The notes below the pieces were generated by a model. It saw only the letters and a program-made list of their open reading frames with translations. It was not told the DNA's origin and ran no database searches. Shown here in pieces: positions 26,733 through 35,182 of a stretch of DNA of 64,000 bases. Position numbers and translations under genes: made by a program. Within the stretch, counting starts at the first letter, position 1. Every line of letters starts with the position of its first letter. The stretch spans positions 62,001 to 126,000 of the forward strand of contig JBPDWA010000007.1 of NCBI GenBank assembly GCA_051295955.1, written 5' to 3'. This DNA is from Enterococcus faecalis_A (GTDB lineage: Bacteria > Bacillota > Bacilli > Lactobacillales > Enterococcaceae).

Positions 26733-27080
26733 TTATTTTAAGACTTTCATATTTTCGGCTTTAAATGATAGAGCGATAAAACCATTAGACACATAAGGAT
26801 TAACCACTAAATTTTCAAATTGAACTTTAATATCATCGGTTTTATCAATTTCTGCTTGTGTAATAATCGGTTTATCTCCTAACACGGTTACACGAATACT
26901 TTTATATTTTTTATCTTTCATCAACACTTCATATGTGTATCCATCAATTTCTCCAGTTCGTTCATTTCTTCCAGTTTTTTCATTCAGTTCATATTTAACT
27001 TTTGGAGTAACTTCTACTAATTGTAAATCTTTACCTAGTTGGTTGACTAAATCAAAATCTTTCATTTTCATTTCTGACAT
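26733..27080 (-). CDS. Small conserved mobile-element protein of unknown function
   Basis: 115 residues, start at 27080 (MSEMKMKDFD) after AGAGGG. Beta-rich appearance (TYEVLMKDKKYKSIRVTVLGDKP, NGFIALSFKAENMKVL) with a central acidic stretch. A gene of similar size and style (55346-55666) occurs in the rpsI element, which suggests a shared accessory role in replication or transfer, possibly an OB-like single-strand binding protein. That role is inference. It directly follows the integrase. Confidence 0.55.
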   Translation of the reverse strand: MSEMKMKDFDLVNQLGKDLQLVEVTPKVKYELNEKTGRNERTGEIDGYTYEVLMKDKKYKSIRVTVLGDKPIITQAEIDKTDDIKVQFENLVVNPYVSNGFIALSFKAENMKVLK

Positions 27081-27081
27081 A

Positions 27082-28260
27082 CTATTTTCCCTCTTTCTTG
27101 ATATATTGATTTCCTGTAAATTTCTTTTTTCTGTGTACTTCATTTTTTGGCTGACCAATAATTCCTGTCAGTTTATTCGCAACTTCACGATTCGTATGTG
27201 GATAGAGATGTCCGTAGGTGCCAAGTGTTGTTTCAATATCTTCGTGGCCTAAACGGTCTCGTACATCTAAAGCATTGATTCCCAGTGAAATAAGTAAACT
27301 CGCATGTGAATGTCTCAGCGCATGAATTTTAATAGTATGAACATTAGCCAATTCTGAATGACGTTTAATCACATGGCGTAAAGTATGCTTGTTCGTTGGT
27401 AATCCATTATAAGATAAAATATATTTAGAGCCACCATTACTATTCTGCTTTTCTTTCCATTCTTTTAAGAGTTCCATTAAATCATCATCTAGAGCAATCG
27501 TTCGAATACTGGCTCTCGTTTTGGGATCCGTACAGTAAAACTCTTGCGCATTTCTGTAAAACATTGATTTTTCAATACGAATTGTTTCGTTTTTTAAATC
27601 TAAGTCAGACCATTCTAAGGCTTGAGCTTCACCCAAGCGCAAACCAGTCATAAATAAAAAGTAGATGCTGACATATGTGTAAAACTCATAATAATCACTT
27701 GTATCGAATGTAGCTATAACCTTCTGAAATTCATCTAATGTCCAAAAATCAATCTTTTGCTTCTGTTTTTTTACATTGCCAACAATTTTTGCTGTGTTAT
27801 TCGCAATCAGACCTAGTTTAACTGCCAAGTCGAGGCTCATTTGAAACAAACCATAAATATTCCGAATGTATGCACTTGAATATTTTTTTGATAACTGGTT
27901 TTGCCATTTTTTTATAAGAGGTGCGCTGATATCTGATAATTTATATCGATTAAAATAAGTTAAATGCTTATCCATCGAGGACAGTCGGTTATCATAGGTT
28001 CTTTCTCTCACTCTTTGTTTGTAATCTGGTAGAAAATATTCATCAAAAAACTTCTTATACGTCATCGTACTATTTTTACGGATTGCGGTTTTAGAAAAAT
28101 CATTCATATATTGGTCATATGCGAGTTTGGCTTCTCTTTGTGTAACAAACCCTCTTCCCCACTTACGAATTCTTTTTCCCTCTTCATCAAATCCTAAATT
28201 TGCGACATAGTACCATTTTCCAGATTTTTTATCTTGATAAACATTAGAGATTTTAGGCAT
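27082..28260 (-). CDS. Tyrosine site-specific integrase
   Basis: 392 residues, complete. An N-terminal AP2-like arm-binding domain (KSGKWYYVANLGFDEEGKRIRKWG) is followed by the SAM-like core-binding domain and then the catalytic domain. The latter has Arg in GLRLGEAQALEW, HALRHSHAS (HxxR) and Tyr in TLGTYGHLYP. It should insert or excise the element next to guaA. It lies about 2.7 kb from guaA, with cargo genes between. Confidence 0.92.
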   Translation of the reverse strand: MPKISNVYQDKKSGKWYYVANLGFDEEGKRIRKWGRGFVTQREAKLAYDQYMNDFSKTAIRKNSTMTYKKFFDEYFLPDYKQRVRERTYDNRLSSMDKHLTYFNRYKLSDISAPLIKKWQNQLSKKYSSAYIRNIYGLFQMSLDLAVKLGLIANNTAKIVGNVKKQKQKIDFWTLDEFQKVIATFDTSDYYEFYTYVSIYFLFMTGLRLGEAQALEWSDLDLKNETIRIEKSMFYRNAQEFYCTDPKTRASIRTIALDDDLMELLKEWKEKQNSNGGSKYILSYNGLPTNKHTLRHVIKRHSELANVHTIKIHALRHSHASLLISLGINALDVRDRLGHEDIETTLGTYGHLYPHTNREVANKLTGIIGQPKNEVHRKKKFTGNQYIKKEGK

Positions 28261-28462
28261 GCTGTTTCACTTCCTCATACTGAGATAGTTCTATACCTAA
28301 AAGCTCTTCAATCGCTGTCACAGGCACTCTGCCTAAACGTTTACTCGCATAATAGGAACAGCCTTTCTTGACCATTAAAGTCTTTGCTTTTCTTATAATT
28401 TCTGCTGATTGGCTCGGTCCAAAACCTAACTCAATCAATTCTTTTTTCGTCATTGTAATCAA
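28253..28462 (-). CDS. DUF3173-like small protein, probable excision/regulatory partner
   Basis: 69 residues. MTKKELIELGFGPSQSAEIIRKAK followed by GCSYYASKRLGRVPVTAIEELLG matches the short DUF3173-type proteins that precede integrases in Gram-positive elements. It overlaps the integrase start by 8 bases. A TTG start at 28462 is better spaced from GGAGG than the ATG three codons later. Confidence 0.75.
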   Translation of the reverse strand: MITMTKKELIELGFGPSQSAEIIRKAKTLMVKKGCSYYASKRLGRVPVTAIEELLGIELSQYEEVKQHA

Positions 28463-28525
28463 TAAACTTCCTCCAACTTCTCTTTATTGATTACCCAATC
28501 TATGCTATACTTTAAAGTGCGAAGT

Positions 28526-29619
28526 TTAAAGCGGAGCTTGAGACTGGATAACCTTGTCCTTTCTTAAGTTCTCTTTTTTTGTCATTAAATAGACCGATTC
28601 TATTAATTCTTCTCGTCCAACATCAACTAAATGATCAACAATCTTTTTGGTTAAAGGACGAGACAACTCTGCTTCTTGTATTTCTTGCGCCAAATTTTTT
28701 AAATGCCCTAGAGCATCATTCTTAGCTAAAAAATCAAAAGCTTTCAGCGTGGATAAGCCACCACCAAATAAAAACCATTGTTCTGTATCTTTTAGTCCTC
28801 TAATTTCATAGTTTCTAGGTATCTTTAATGGAGAAACATTTCCCAAATATCGTTCCCAGAATCGAGGAACTTTCGTATGGTTGTCATCTAAATAAAAAGT
28901 TAACTCCTGTTTAACAACTCCACGCATTAATTCTTCCAAAGTTTGGCTATTTTGTGAAATCAATTCAACAACTGAATGTGCTACTTCTCGTTTAAACTCC
29001 ACTTCCAGACGTTTCCAAGAGCCAATTTCTTGGACTGCTCTTTTTTCCTTTTGGGCTGTTTCTAAATCCTTATCGTAAATACGAAACATAATATCTGATG
29101 TCCGTTTTCCAATGTATAAAGTCTTACTGGTTTTTGTTCCTACCACGTTGCTTTCGGTCACATGAAATTTTCGTTTTCTGACTCATAACGCTTTTTCTTG
29201 CAAAGCTTAATCAATTGTTCAACTTTAAAATAAGGCTGTTCATTTCGATCATCAAGCGCAATATCTAACCTTTTGACTTTAAATCGTTGATTAAACTGTG
29301 TCACTAACTGTTGAAAAAAGGTAGCCCAATTACTTTCTAATGATATAAGTAACCTTTCATATAAGCTACAAGCATCCCCACTAAAAACCAAATAGCATTC
29401 GGTTTCATCATAAGGAGGGAATTCATACGTATATATTCTTAAAGAACCATATGAATAACAAACATCATATTCTTTGTGACGTATTTGCGCACTCTCTACT
29501 AAAAAACATTGTTTTTCAATTTTTAAAAGAGATTCCAATAGCTCTTCAATTGAACACTGATAAAAAATAATCTGGAGCCAATCAATTTTAGCCATTACAT
29601 TTTTCTGACTTGTCTTCAA
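28526..29619 (-). pseudogene. Rep_trans-type replication initiator/MobT-like relaxase split by a frameshift
   Basis: Two minus-strand frames, 29619-29158 (153 residues) and 29161-28526 (211 residues), together give one Rep_trans protein. The first ends YESENENFM and the second begins at a GTG with TESNVVGTKTSKTLYIGKRTSDIMFRIYDKD. Adding one base at about 29163 restores a continuous reading (NENFHVTESN). The IGKRTS...RIYDKD block is the family core. Small plasmid and IME replication or mobilisation proteins of this class are ~350-390 residues. The break should inactivate it unless two chains complement. Confidence 0.75.
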
Positions 29620-29826
29620 TTATCTACCCCTTTCATCAATAAATTTGCGCATAGCCTGAAGTCCAATAACCCCTTTTAAATAAAGTGTTTCATCAAATTT
29701 AAAGTTAATGTTACAGTGCTATTAGTAAGCACTGTTTATCGCTCCGCTCTTCTTGCCATCTTTCCTACTTCCAATCCGCCGATTTTTGTCTTGACTGACA
29801 AAATCGTCAGTTGAAAGGGAAATCTG
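29620..29826. other. Non-coding region with hairpins between rep and its accessory gene
   Basis: An inverted repeat ACAGTGCT/AGCACTGT at about 29713-29735 is followed by several short repeats containing TGACAAAATCG and CTGTCAAGA. It could hold an origin (replication or transfer). No known nic consensus was recognised. Confidence 0.4.
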
Positions 29827-30300
29827 TCAAGATTTCTTTCTTGAAAAAGGCTTATCTAATTTTCCATTTTCCAACTTAATAATACGCTCTTTCAATTGGT
29901 AGTTTTCACGTCTAAATAAAATTAGTTGCTGATTCATGTCAGTAATTTTAACTGTTAAATCATCGATCTGCTTGTCCATTGCGCTAATGAATTTTATTAA
30001 TTTGTCAAGGAGCAATTTGTTCTCAATTTCTTTTTCATCTTTCTTTATTTGTTTCTCAAATACTTCGCTAATTGCTTCTTTTATTGGACGTCCTCTATTA
30101 CGTAATTCAGCAACTTTTTGAAATTTTTCAACATCTGATTGAGAAAATTCATAAATCTTCGTATAGGTTGTTTTCCCTACTTGAATTGTTTTCTGTTGAA
30201 ACTTTGTATTACATAATTCCTCTGCAAGCTTACGCCAACGATGAAATGTGGATAAACTGTTTAATCCATCAATTTCTGAAATTAACGCTTCTGCATTCAT
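29827..30300 (-). CDS. DNA-binding protein with coiled coil, replication/partition accessory
   Basis: 157 residues. The N-terminal half has a helix-turn-helix-like region (STFHRWRKLAEELC, YEFSQSDVEKFQKVAELRNRGRPIKEAI). The C-terminal half is a charged coiled coil (residues ~85-150). This two-part layout is common in plasmid replication accessory proteins. It lies upstream of the Rep gene on the same strand, and its promoter region carries AGAACG repeats. The family assignment is tentative. Confidence 0.6.
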   Translation of the reverse strand: MNAEALISEIDGLNSLSTFHRWRKLAEELCNTKFQQKTIQVGKTTYTKIYEFSQSDVEKFQKVAELRNRGRPIKEAISEVFEKQIKKDEKEIENKLLLDKLIKFISAMDKQIDDLTVKITDMNQQLILFRRENYQLKERIIKLENGKLDKPFSRKKS

Positions 30301-30318
30301 CTTATCACCTCCTCTACA

Positions 30319-30400
30319 TTTTAGAACGAATTATGGAACGATTTTAGTATATAACATGCATAATTGCTTGTCAATATTTTTTAGAACGTTTTTTAGAACG
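30319..30400. repeat. Four TTTTAGAACG-type direct repeats in a divergent promoter region
   Basis: TTTTAGAACG at 30319-30328, variant TTATGGAACG at 30331-30340, then TTTTAGAACG at 30379-30388 and 30391-30400. Each pair has a 12-base period. They flank the promoters of the divergent genes at 30300 and 30470 and look like operators or iterons. Confidence 0.65.
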
Positions 30401-30469
30401 AAAAGAATTTACTATTCTTCATTAATCTGTTATGATTATTTCACAACCAATACGAAAGGAAATAGCCTT

Positions 30470-31315
30470 ATGAAACCAGTTAAAGAAAAAGTGGGAAAGA
30501 GAATTCATGAAATTAGAACGAATTTAGGTTATAGTTTAAGCGAGTTTGGAAAACTAATTGGCGATTCTCCAAAAAGCTCTGTAAATAACTGGGAAAAGGG
30601 AATAAGTTTACCCAAAGAGGATAAATTAGAAAAAATAGCAATTCTAGGAAATACGACTCCAGATCAAATACTTTACGGAGAATTGTATGAATATGTTTTC
30701 GATTTAGTTAAACAGAATCTAAATTTAGAACTCAATGATCAATTTATTTTTATGATTTTAATGGCTGCTGCACCACATAAACTCTCCTATCATGATGATG
30801 TTCGTTGGTTACAAGGAGTTAAAAAAATCCTAGAAACAAGTACTATAGAAAAACAAACTCAAGCTCTCATTTATGTGCCTGTAGGTAGCATGGAAAACCT
30901 TTATATTGGACAAATCAACATTAAAGACATTGAGCAAAGCGAATTCAATAATGGGTTTGATCCTTTGTATTATATTTATGCAGATGTCAAAGACAATATT
31001 TTACATGTTATCCCCTTTCCATTAAATAAAAATAGCAAGCAATTACTTTTTAATCCACCAAATTTCATAGAAACTCGTGGAGAACATGTATATTTTACAA
31101 ATAACTTTGAAAAAATAAATTTAGATATTTCCAACTCGTGCATTATTTATTATGGAATAGACGAAACAACTTTATCCGAAAATATAATAAAATTTAAGTA
31201 CCAAGAAAAAGAGGATAATTTTCATATTGATAATTCCCTTCACATTGATTTAGTTCCTTCATTTAAAAGCGAACTTCAAAAAGCAATTTTAGAATTGAAA
31301 AATACAAATCATTAA
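30470..31315 (+). CDS. XRE-family regulator with large C-terminal domain
   Basis: 281 residues. An N-terminal helix-turn-helix (GKRIHEIRTNLGYSLSEFGKLIGDSPKSSVNNWEKG in two blocks) is followed by a ~200-residue domain I do not recognise. The ATG at 30470 follows GAAAGGAAA; the open frame upstream has no ribosome site. It is divergent from the coiled-coil protein and probably binds the intervening repeats to control the element. Confidence 0.75.
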   Translation: MKPVKEKVGKRIHEIRTNLGYSLSEFGKLIGDSPKSSVNNWEKGISLPKEDKLEKIAILGNTTPDQILYGELYEYVFDLVKQNLNLELNDQFIFMILMAAAPHKLSYHDDVRWLQGVKKILETSTIEKQTQALIYVPVGSMENLYIGQINIKDIEQSEFNNGFDPLYYIYADVKDNILHVIPFPLNKNSKQLLFNPPNFIETRGEHVYFTNNFEKINLDISNSCIIYYGIDETTLSENIIKFKYQEKEDNFHIDNSLHIDLVPSFKSELQKAILELKNTNH

Positions 31316-31357
31316 TTTGATTCACTTTAGCTCCTTTTTTAAATTTAAATAACACAG

Positions 31358-31398
31358 AAAAAAATCCACAAACTGCATGATGCTTTGTGGATTTTTTT
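31358..31398. terminator. Bidirectional terminator
   Basis: AAAATCCACAAA pairs with TTTGTGGATTTT with A and T runs on both sides. It ends the XRE gene and separates the element block from the LXG locus. Confidence 0.85.
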
Positions 31399-31525
31399 GT
31401 TAATGATTTGGATAAAAATCATTAAGTATTTAATTCCAAACACAGAACTAAAATTATATAATATTAAGAAAAATATTTATTAATCGAAACTATTATAGTA
31501 AACTAAAAGAAAAAGGAGTGTTTCT

Positions 31526-31801
31526 ATGAGCAAAATAAAAAATGATGTCCAACAGGCACAAGTAATTGCAGACGGTTTGAGCACGCCTGCTCAAACACCT
31601 TATGTTAGTGAAAAACCGGTGATTTCCATTTCTAATGGTTCTGCTGTCAGTGAGTTAAAAGCGATTTTAGCGGATACAAAATCCTTAATGCGCTCTTTTG
31701 AAACCAGTCTTCAACAAGATGCAACGAATATTCAATCCATTAGTGCTGCTTATGAACAAGCCGACCAAGCAGCGAAGCAGGTGATTGAACATGCCCAATG
31801 A
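31526..31801 (+). CDS. LXG effector partner, Lap1-like (DUF3130/TIGR04197 type)
   Basis: 91 residues, helical, WXG100-like size. The segment VSELKAILADTKSLMRSFETSLQQDATNIQSI is typical of the small alpha-helical proteins encoded just before LXG toxins. Such proteins bind the LXG domain and act as targeting partners for type VII secretion. The ATG follows AAGGAG. It overlaps the next gene by 17 bases. No T7SS machinery gene is in the window. Confidence 0.75.
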   Translation: MSKIKNDVQQAQVIADGLSTPAQTPYVSEKPVISISNGSAVSELKAILADTKSLMRSFETSLQQDATNIQSISAAYEQADQAAKQVIEHAQ

Positions 31802-32150
31802 ACCAATACTTGAACAATTTCAAACACAATTGAATGAACTTGAAGAAGAAAAAAGTGCATTAGTCAAAAAGAAACGATTATGGGAAGAATATCAACAGCA
31901 TTGGCACTATTTACTTCAAGAAGAACAGCAGTTACTGGAGGAGGTCGCCTATCTGAGCCAAGGAACGGTTGCTGCTACCCATGCCGCAGATCAGTTACAT
32001 GAACTCGAAGAAGAAAGTAGTGCTGCGAAGCGTTATTTTGGAGACATAGAAGAAGGTTTTTCCAAGAAAAAGAAACAGCTCTATGCTAAAGAAGAGGAAC
32101 TGACTACCGCTTATTATGCAGCCAAAAGAAAGGCGGAAGCCCATGACTAA
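31785..32150 (+). CDS. LXG effector partner, Lap2-like (DUF3958 type)
   Basis: 121 residues, almost entirely coiled coil (EQFQTQLNELEEEKSALVKK, then LLQEEQQLLEEVAYLSQG). It stands between the Lap1-like gene and the LXG gene, as the second LXG-associated helical protein does in other Firmicutes. It probably forms a three-part complex with the LXG domain before export. The likelier start is the second ATG, at 31791. Confidence 0.7.
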   Translation: MNMPNEPILEQFQTQLNELEEEKSALVKKKRLWEEYQQHWHYLLQEEQQLLEEVAYLSQGTVAATHAADQLHELEEESSAAKRYFGDIEEGFSKKKKQLYAKEEELTTAYYAAKRKAEAHD

Positions 32151-33591
32151 ATTTAGTTATTCAGAGGTGCAACCTGCCTATACGTCCTCGCAATGTGCCC
32201 GTTTGGAGAGTCTACCCAGTTTCAATACAGTTGAAGCAACGCTTGAACAATTCGCCAGTTCAACTAGTTTGAGTGGACCAGGATGGGATTCGGCCAAGCA
32301 AGCACTGGCGCCTTATTCACTGGTTTCTAAAGCACTGTACAATTATCATTGTGACTTTGGCGAGATATTCGCTTCTTTTTTAGCTAGTTTCGAGAGCGAA
32401 GTTGGCGAAACATCCAAAACATTAGACACCGAAGAATTAGCGGATTTACAGGCAAAAATCAATCGCCTACAACAAGAAAAACAGGACTTGCTGCTAAAAA
32501 TTGCCGGAAATATTGCTTTGGAAATTATTGGCGGCTATGGCGTGATGTACAAAGATTTTCAAATTGACCAAAAGCAGAAAAAAGTCGACCTTTTACAAAA
32601 GTATGAAGCGTTTGAAAACAACCACGCCAATGACTTTAGTGAAATAAAAGCGATCGGCACGCAACTAAAAACCGCGTTAAGTGATCTCGGCAAAGCTAAA
32701 CAATTCAATGCAAAATCCGGAAAATATAGTAAGATAGAATATACCAACTATGAATGGTATCAAAAGCTTTCTGATTACAATGATTCTTGCCCAACACAGC
32801 GCATGGAAATTGTGGCAGAATATCAAGAAGCGGCTGGTCACGGACTTACGGTTTATAAAGTCTACATTGACGGGAAATACAACGAAGAAGCTTCCAATAA
32901 CCTACAATGGTTGATGTTGCAGGATAGTCTAAGAATGGTGGTTGACATTGGCGGAGAACTCACGGGTATTTATGATCTTTATCGCCTGTTTTTTGGCAAA
33001 GATCCTTTAACTGGCGGAGCAGCTAGTCGCTTAGAAGCCGGTTTGTGGACTGCATTATTACTCTTACCCACCGGCAAAATTGTCGAAGGCATCAAAGAAA
33101 TAAGAGCAGGAAACCGCTTATTAAAAGGAATGGATTTAACTGCCGATGAATTGAGAATCTTAAACAAAGCCGGTTATTTTGAAGATGTTTCTAAAATAGA
33201 AAAACTTGAAAAAACAGCTAGAGTTCCCGAAATTAATCCTAGTCGAAATCTCATAGACAACCTAAACGAAATTGCTGATGATATTAGAGATATTAATAAG
33301 AAATATGCAGATGGAGTAGAAATGAATAATTCTATCGAGAATATTATTAACTCTGCTACTTACTATGAGGATCATTGGGAACAAGTTTCTGCCGTAACTC
33401 GAAGTATCGCTGGACATGCATTTGAAAATGGAAACAAACGAACAGCTTTCGATACTTTAAACATGTTACTAGATGATCTCAAACTGAAGTCGCCCTTAAA
33501 TGATACTCAAAAATGGGATTTAATAGACAAATTAGGGAAAGGAGAAATAAAAGATGTGTCAGAAATTGCAAACATACTTAAAGGAAAATAA
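32143..33591 (+). CDS. LXG-domain polymorphic toxin with C-terminal Doc/Fic domain
   Basis: 482 residues. The N-terminal LXG domain (~1-200) includes GPGWDSAKQAL. A linker follows (~190-330) with YDLYRLFFGKDPLTGG and LLLLPTGKIVEGIKE. The tip (~370-482) carries HAFENGNKRTAF near residue 425, the Doc/Fic motif HxFxxGNKR. As in Doc proteins, the second Arg of canonical Fic AMPylases is absent, so the reaction could be phosphorylation or nucleotidylation of a target such as EF-Tu. The start at 32143 overlaps Lap2. Export by a type VII system into rival cells is the expected role. Confidence 0.85.
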   Translation: MTKFSYSEVQPAYTSSQCARLESLPSFNTVEATLEQFASSTSLSGPGWDSAKQALAPYSLVSKALYNYHCDFGEIFASFLASFESEVGETSKTLDTEELADLQAKINRLQQEKQDLLLKIAGNIALEIIGGYGVMYKDFQIDQKQKKVDLLQKYEAFENNHANDFSEIKAIGTQLKTALSDLGKAKQFNAKSGKYSKIEYTNYEWYQKLSDYNDSCPTQRMEIVAEYQEAAGHGLTVYKVYIDGKYNEEASNNLQWLMLQDSLRMVVDIGGELTGIYDLYRLFFGKDPLTGGAASRLEAGLWTALLLLPTGKIVEGIKEIRAGNRLLKGMDLTADELRILNKAGYFEDVSKIEKLEKTARVPEINPSRNLIDNLNEIADDIRDINKKYADGVEMNNSIENIINSATYYEDHWEQVSAVTRSIAGHAFENGNKRTAFDTLNMLLDDLKLKSPLNDTQKWDLIDKLGKGEIKDVSEIANILKGK

Positions 33592-33967
33592 AATCAATCT
33601 TATGCTTAAATATGATTCTCCAAGAAAAGAAAATCAGTATACACTTTTATTTTTCGATCTTGAGCATAATGAAATTCTTTATGGTGGAGATATTTCTTCA
33701 ATAGAGAATAGATTAAATGATCTCTCAATATTAGACAAAAATATTCCTATAATTGAAATAAAAAAATCACTTTATCGTCTCTTCAAAATGGTAGAAAACC
33801 ACATTAAAAATAGAGATGAAGTAATCTTGATTCTGTCTACCAACTATTTAATTAATGAAGAGACTTTAAATTATACTTTTTCAATCACCTCTCCAAAGAA
33901 ATCTGAAAGGGTTGCTTTTAATTCCTATACTGAATTAGAAGCATTTATAGAAAAAAACTATGAGTGA
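33554..33967 (+). CDS. Putative immunity protein/antitoxin for the Doc-tipped toxin
   Basis: 137 residues, no signal, not recognised. The ATG lies inside the end of the LXG gene after AAAGGAG, so the two are translationally coupled, as expected for a toxin-immunity pair. Its end overlaps the start of the free-standing Doc gene by 8 bases. It may thus neutralise either or both Doc domains. Function is inferred from position. Confidence 0.6.
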   Translation: MCQKLQTYLKENKINLMLKYDSPRKENQYTLLFFDLEHNEILYGGDISSIENRLNDLSILDKNIPIIEIKKSLYRLFKMVENHIKNRDEVILILSTNYLINEETLNYTFSITSPKKSERVAFNSYTELEAFIEKNYE

Positions 33968-34436
33968 AGAACAATTGGTAACCATCAATCATTTTCTACA
34001 AACATTTACTTTAAACTTAGTAAAACCTATGTATGGAATTAGAGATAAAAATAGTCTAGACTCTATTTCTCAATCGCTGAATCAAATCGTTTTTGACGTT
34101 GAACTCTATCCTACTATTATTGATAAAGCTGCACAATTATGGTTTTCATTAAACAATTCTCATTGTTTTTATAATGGAAATAAACGAACTGCTCTAGCTG
34201 CTACTTACGTATTTTTAAAACAAAATGGGTATCAACTTTTGATTGATCCTTCTTTTTATAATTTTTCTTTAGACATTATCGAGAAAGCTCTTGATCGATC
34301 CGACATACAAAAGTATCTGAAAAACAAGATCAGTAAAATAGAAAAATGCGCCAAAGAAGGAGTAGAAATTTTACAGTTTGACTTAAGTGAAAATGAGGAT
34401 TTTAAAATCGTTATTGAAAAACTTTCTTTGACATGA
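33960..34436 (+). CDS. Free-standing Doc/Fic-family protein
   Basis: 158 residues. HCFYNGNKRTALAATYVFL near residue 68 followed by NGY is the Doc (death-on-curing) motif and surrounding helix. It overlaps the preceding gene by 8 bases, an arrangement like antitoxin-toxin pairs (phd-doc). Having a second Doc protein directly after a Doc-tipped LXG toxin is unusual. It might be a chromosomal toxin, a modifier of the immunity protein or an alternative effector. Confidence 0.75.
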   Translation: MSEEQLVTINHFLQTFTLNLVKPMYGIRDKNSLDSISQSLNQIVFDVELYPTIIDKAAQLWFSLNNSHCFYNGNKRTALAATYVFLKQNGYQLLIDPSFYNFSLDIIEKALDRSDIQKYLKNKISKIEKCAKEGVEILQFDLSENEDFKIVIEKLSLT

Positions 34437-34535
34437 ATTTTTAGAAGTTAAGTTTATCATGTATAAGCTTGTTCTTTATATTAAAAAGTACGCTAAACAA
34501 ATACTAAAATGTCTAACTAAGTTAGGAGGATCTTT

Positions 34536-34648
34536 ATGAAAAAAATAGATTTGCATATCCATACTTTAAGCACTATCAGTGATTCTAAAAAATTTGATTT
34601 TTCTATTAGCAAACTAAAAGAATATGCTTTAAAAAGAAAACTAGATTT
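34536..34648 (+). pseudogene. Truncated PHP-domain protein gene
   Basis: A good ribosome site (TTAGGAGG) and ATG start a ~38-residue segment MKKIDLHIHTLSTISDS..., with the DLHIHT metal-binding motif of PHP phosphoesterases. The frame is cut abruptly at about 34648, where a copy of LXG linker DNA begins. The N terminus resembles those of large PHP-ATPase (TrlF-like) proteins, but too little remains to be sure. Confidence 0.6.
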
Positions 34649-34796
34649 GCGGAGAACTCACGGGTAATTATGATCTTTATCGCCTGTTTTTTGGTAAAGA
34701 TCCTTTAACTGGCGGAGTAGCTAGCCGCTTGGAAGCTGGTTTATGGACGGCCCTATTACTACTACCCACTAGTAAAATTGTCGAAGGGATTAAGCC
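34649..34796 (+). repeat. LXG linker repeat, copy 2
   Basis: Closely matches 32951-33098 of the LXG gene (encoding GGELTG..YDLYRLFFGKDPLTGG..LLLLP..KIVEGIK). It is interrupted by a stop after the first few codons. It supplies homology upstream of the nucleotidyltransferase tip. Confidence 0.8.
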
Positions 34797-35164
34797 AAAC
34801 ACAATTCGATGAAATGAGCGCTTTACTAAAAAAAGAATTAGCTAATATTAGTGAGGATATCTTTGTACAAGGTAGCCGAGCCGGAGGAACTGCAAAAGCT
34901 ACTTCCGACATAGACATTGGTGTACGAGTTAGTCAGCAACAATTTGATGATTTGATAAAAAAATGTTTTGGTCCTCCCAATCCGGGTTCAGCAAAAGAAC
35001 GAACAATGCTTCATGCTATAGAGACCGGAAAAATCCAAGCTGGAGAAGCAAAATTACGAGGTTTAAGAAAAGAGTTAGAAGAACTTCTAGGTATTGAGGC
35101 AGATATATCAATTATTTTAGAAGGCGGAAAGTTTGATAAGCCCCCTTACTTACCAATTAAATAA
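34778..35164 (+). CDS. Orphan toxin tip: nucleotidyltransferase-fold domain
   Basis: Up to 128 residues. FVQGSRAGGTAKATSDIDIGVRV is a nucleotidyltransferase (polymerase beta-like) motif with GS and the DxD metal ligands, followed by a helical region. The first ~6 codons come from LXG linker sequence read in a shifted frame. No normal ribosome site precedes it and TTG would be the start. It is best read as a silent C-terminal toxin cassette that could be joined to the LXG gene by recombination through the linker repeat. Confidence 0.65.
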   Translation: MSKGLSQTQFDEMSALLKKELANISEDIFVQGSRAGGTAKATSDIDIGVRVSQQQFDDLIKKCFGPPNPGSAKERTMLHAIETGKIQAGEAKLRGLRKELEELLGIEADISIILEGGKFDKPPYLPIK

Positions 35165-35182
35165 TGAGGAAGTGGAATAAAA

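Larger units (their letters stand above)
24462..31320. mobile_element. guaA-linked integrative/mobilizable element or remnant
   Basis: Between guaA and the LXG locus lies an AT-rich block with a tyrosine integrase, a DUF3173-type small protein, a split Rep_trans initiator, XRE repressors and hypothetical genes. This is the gene content of small IMEs. I found no second copy of the guaA 3' end, so the right boundary is unclear and may be lost. The limits given are approximate. Confidence 0.55.
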
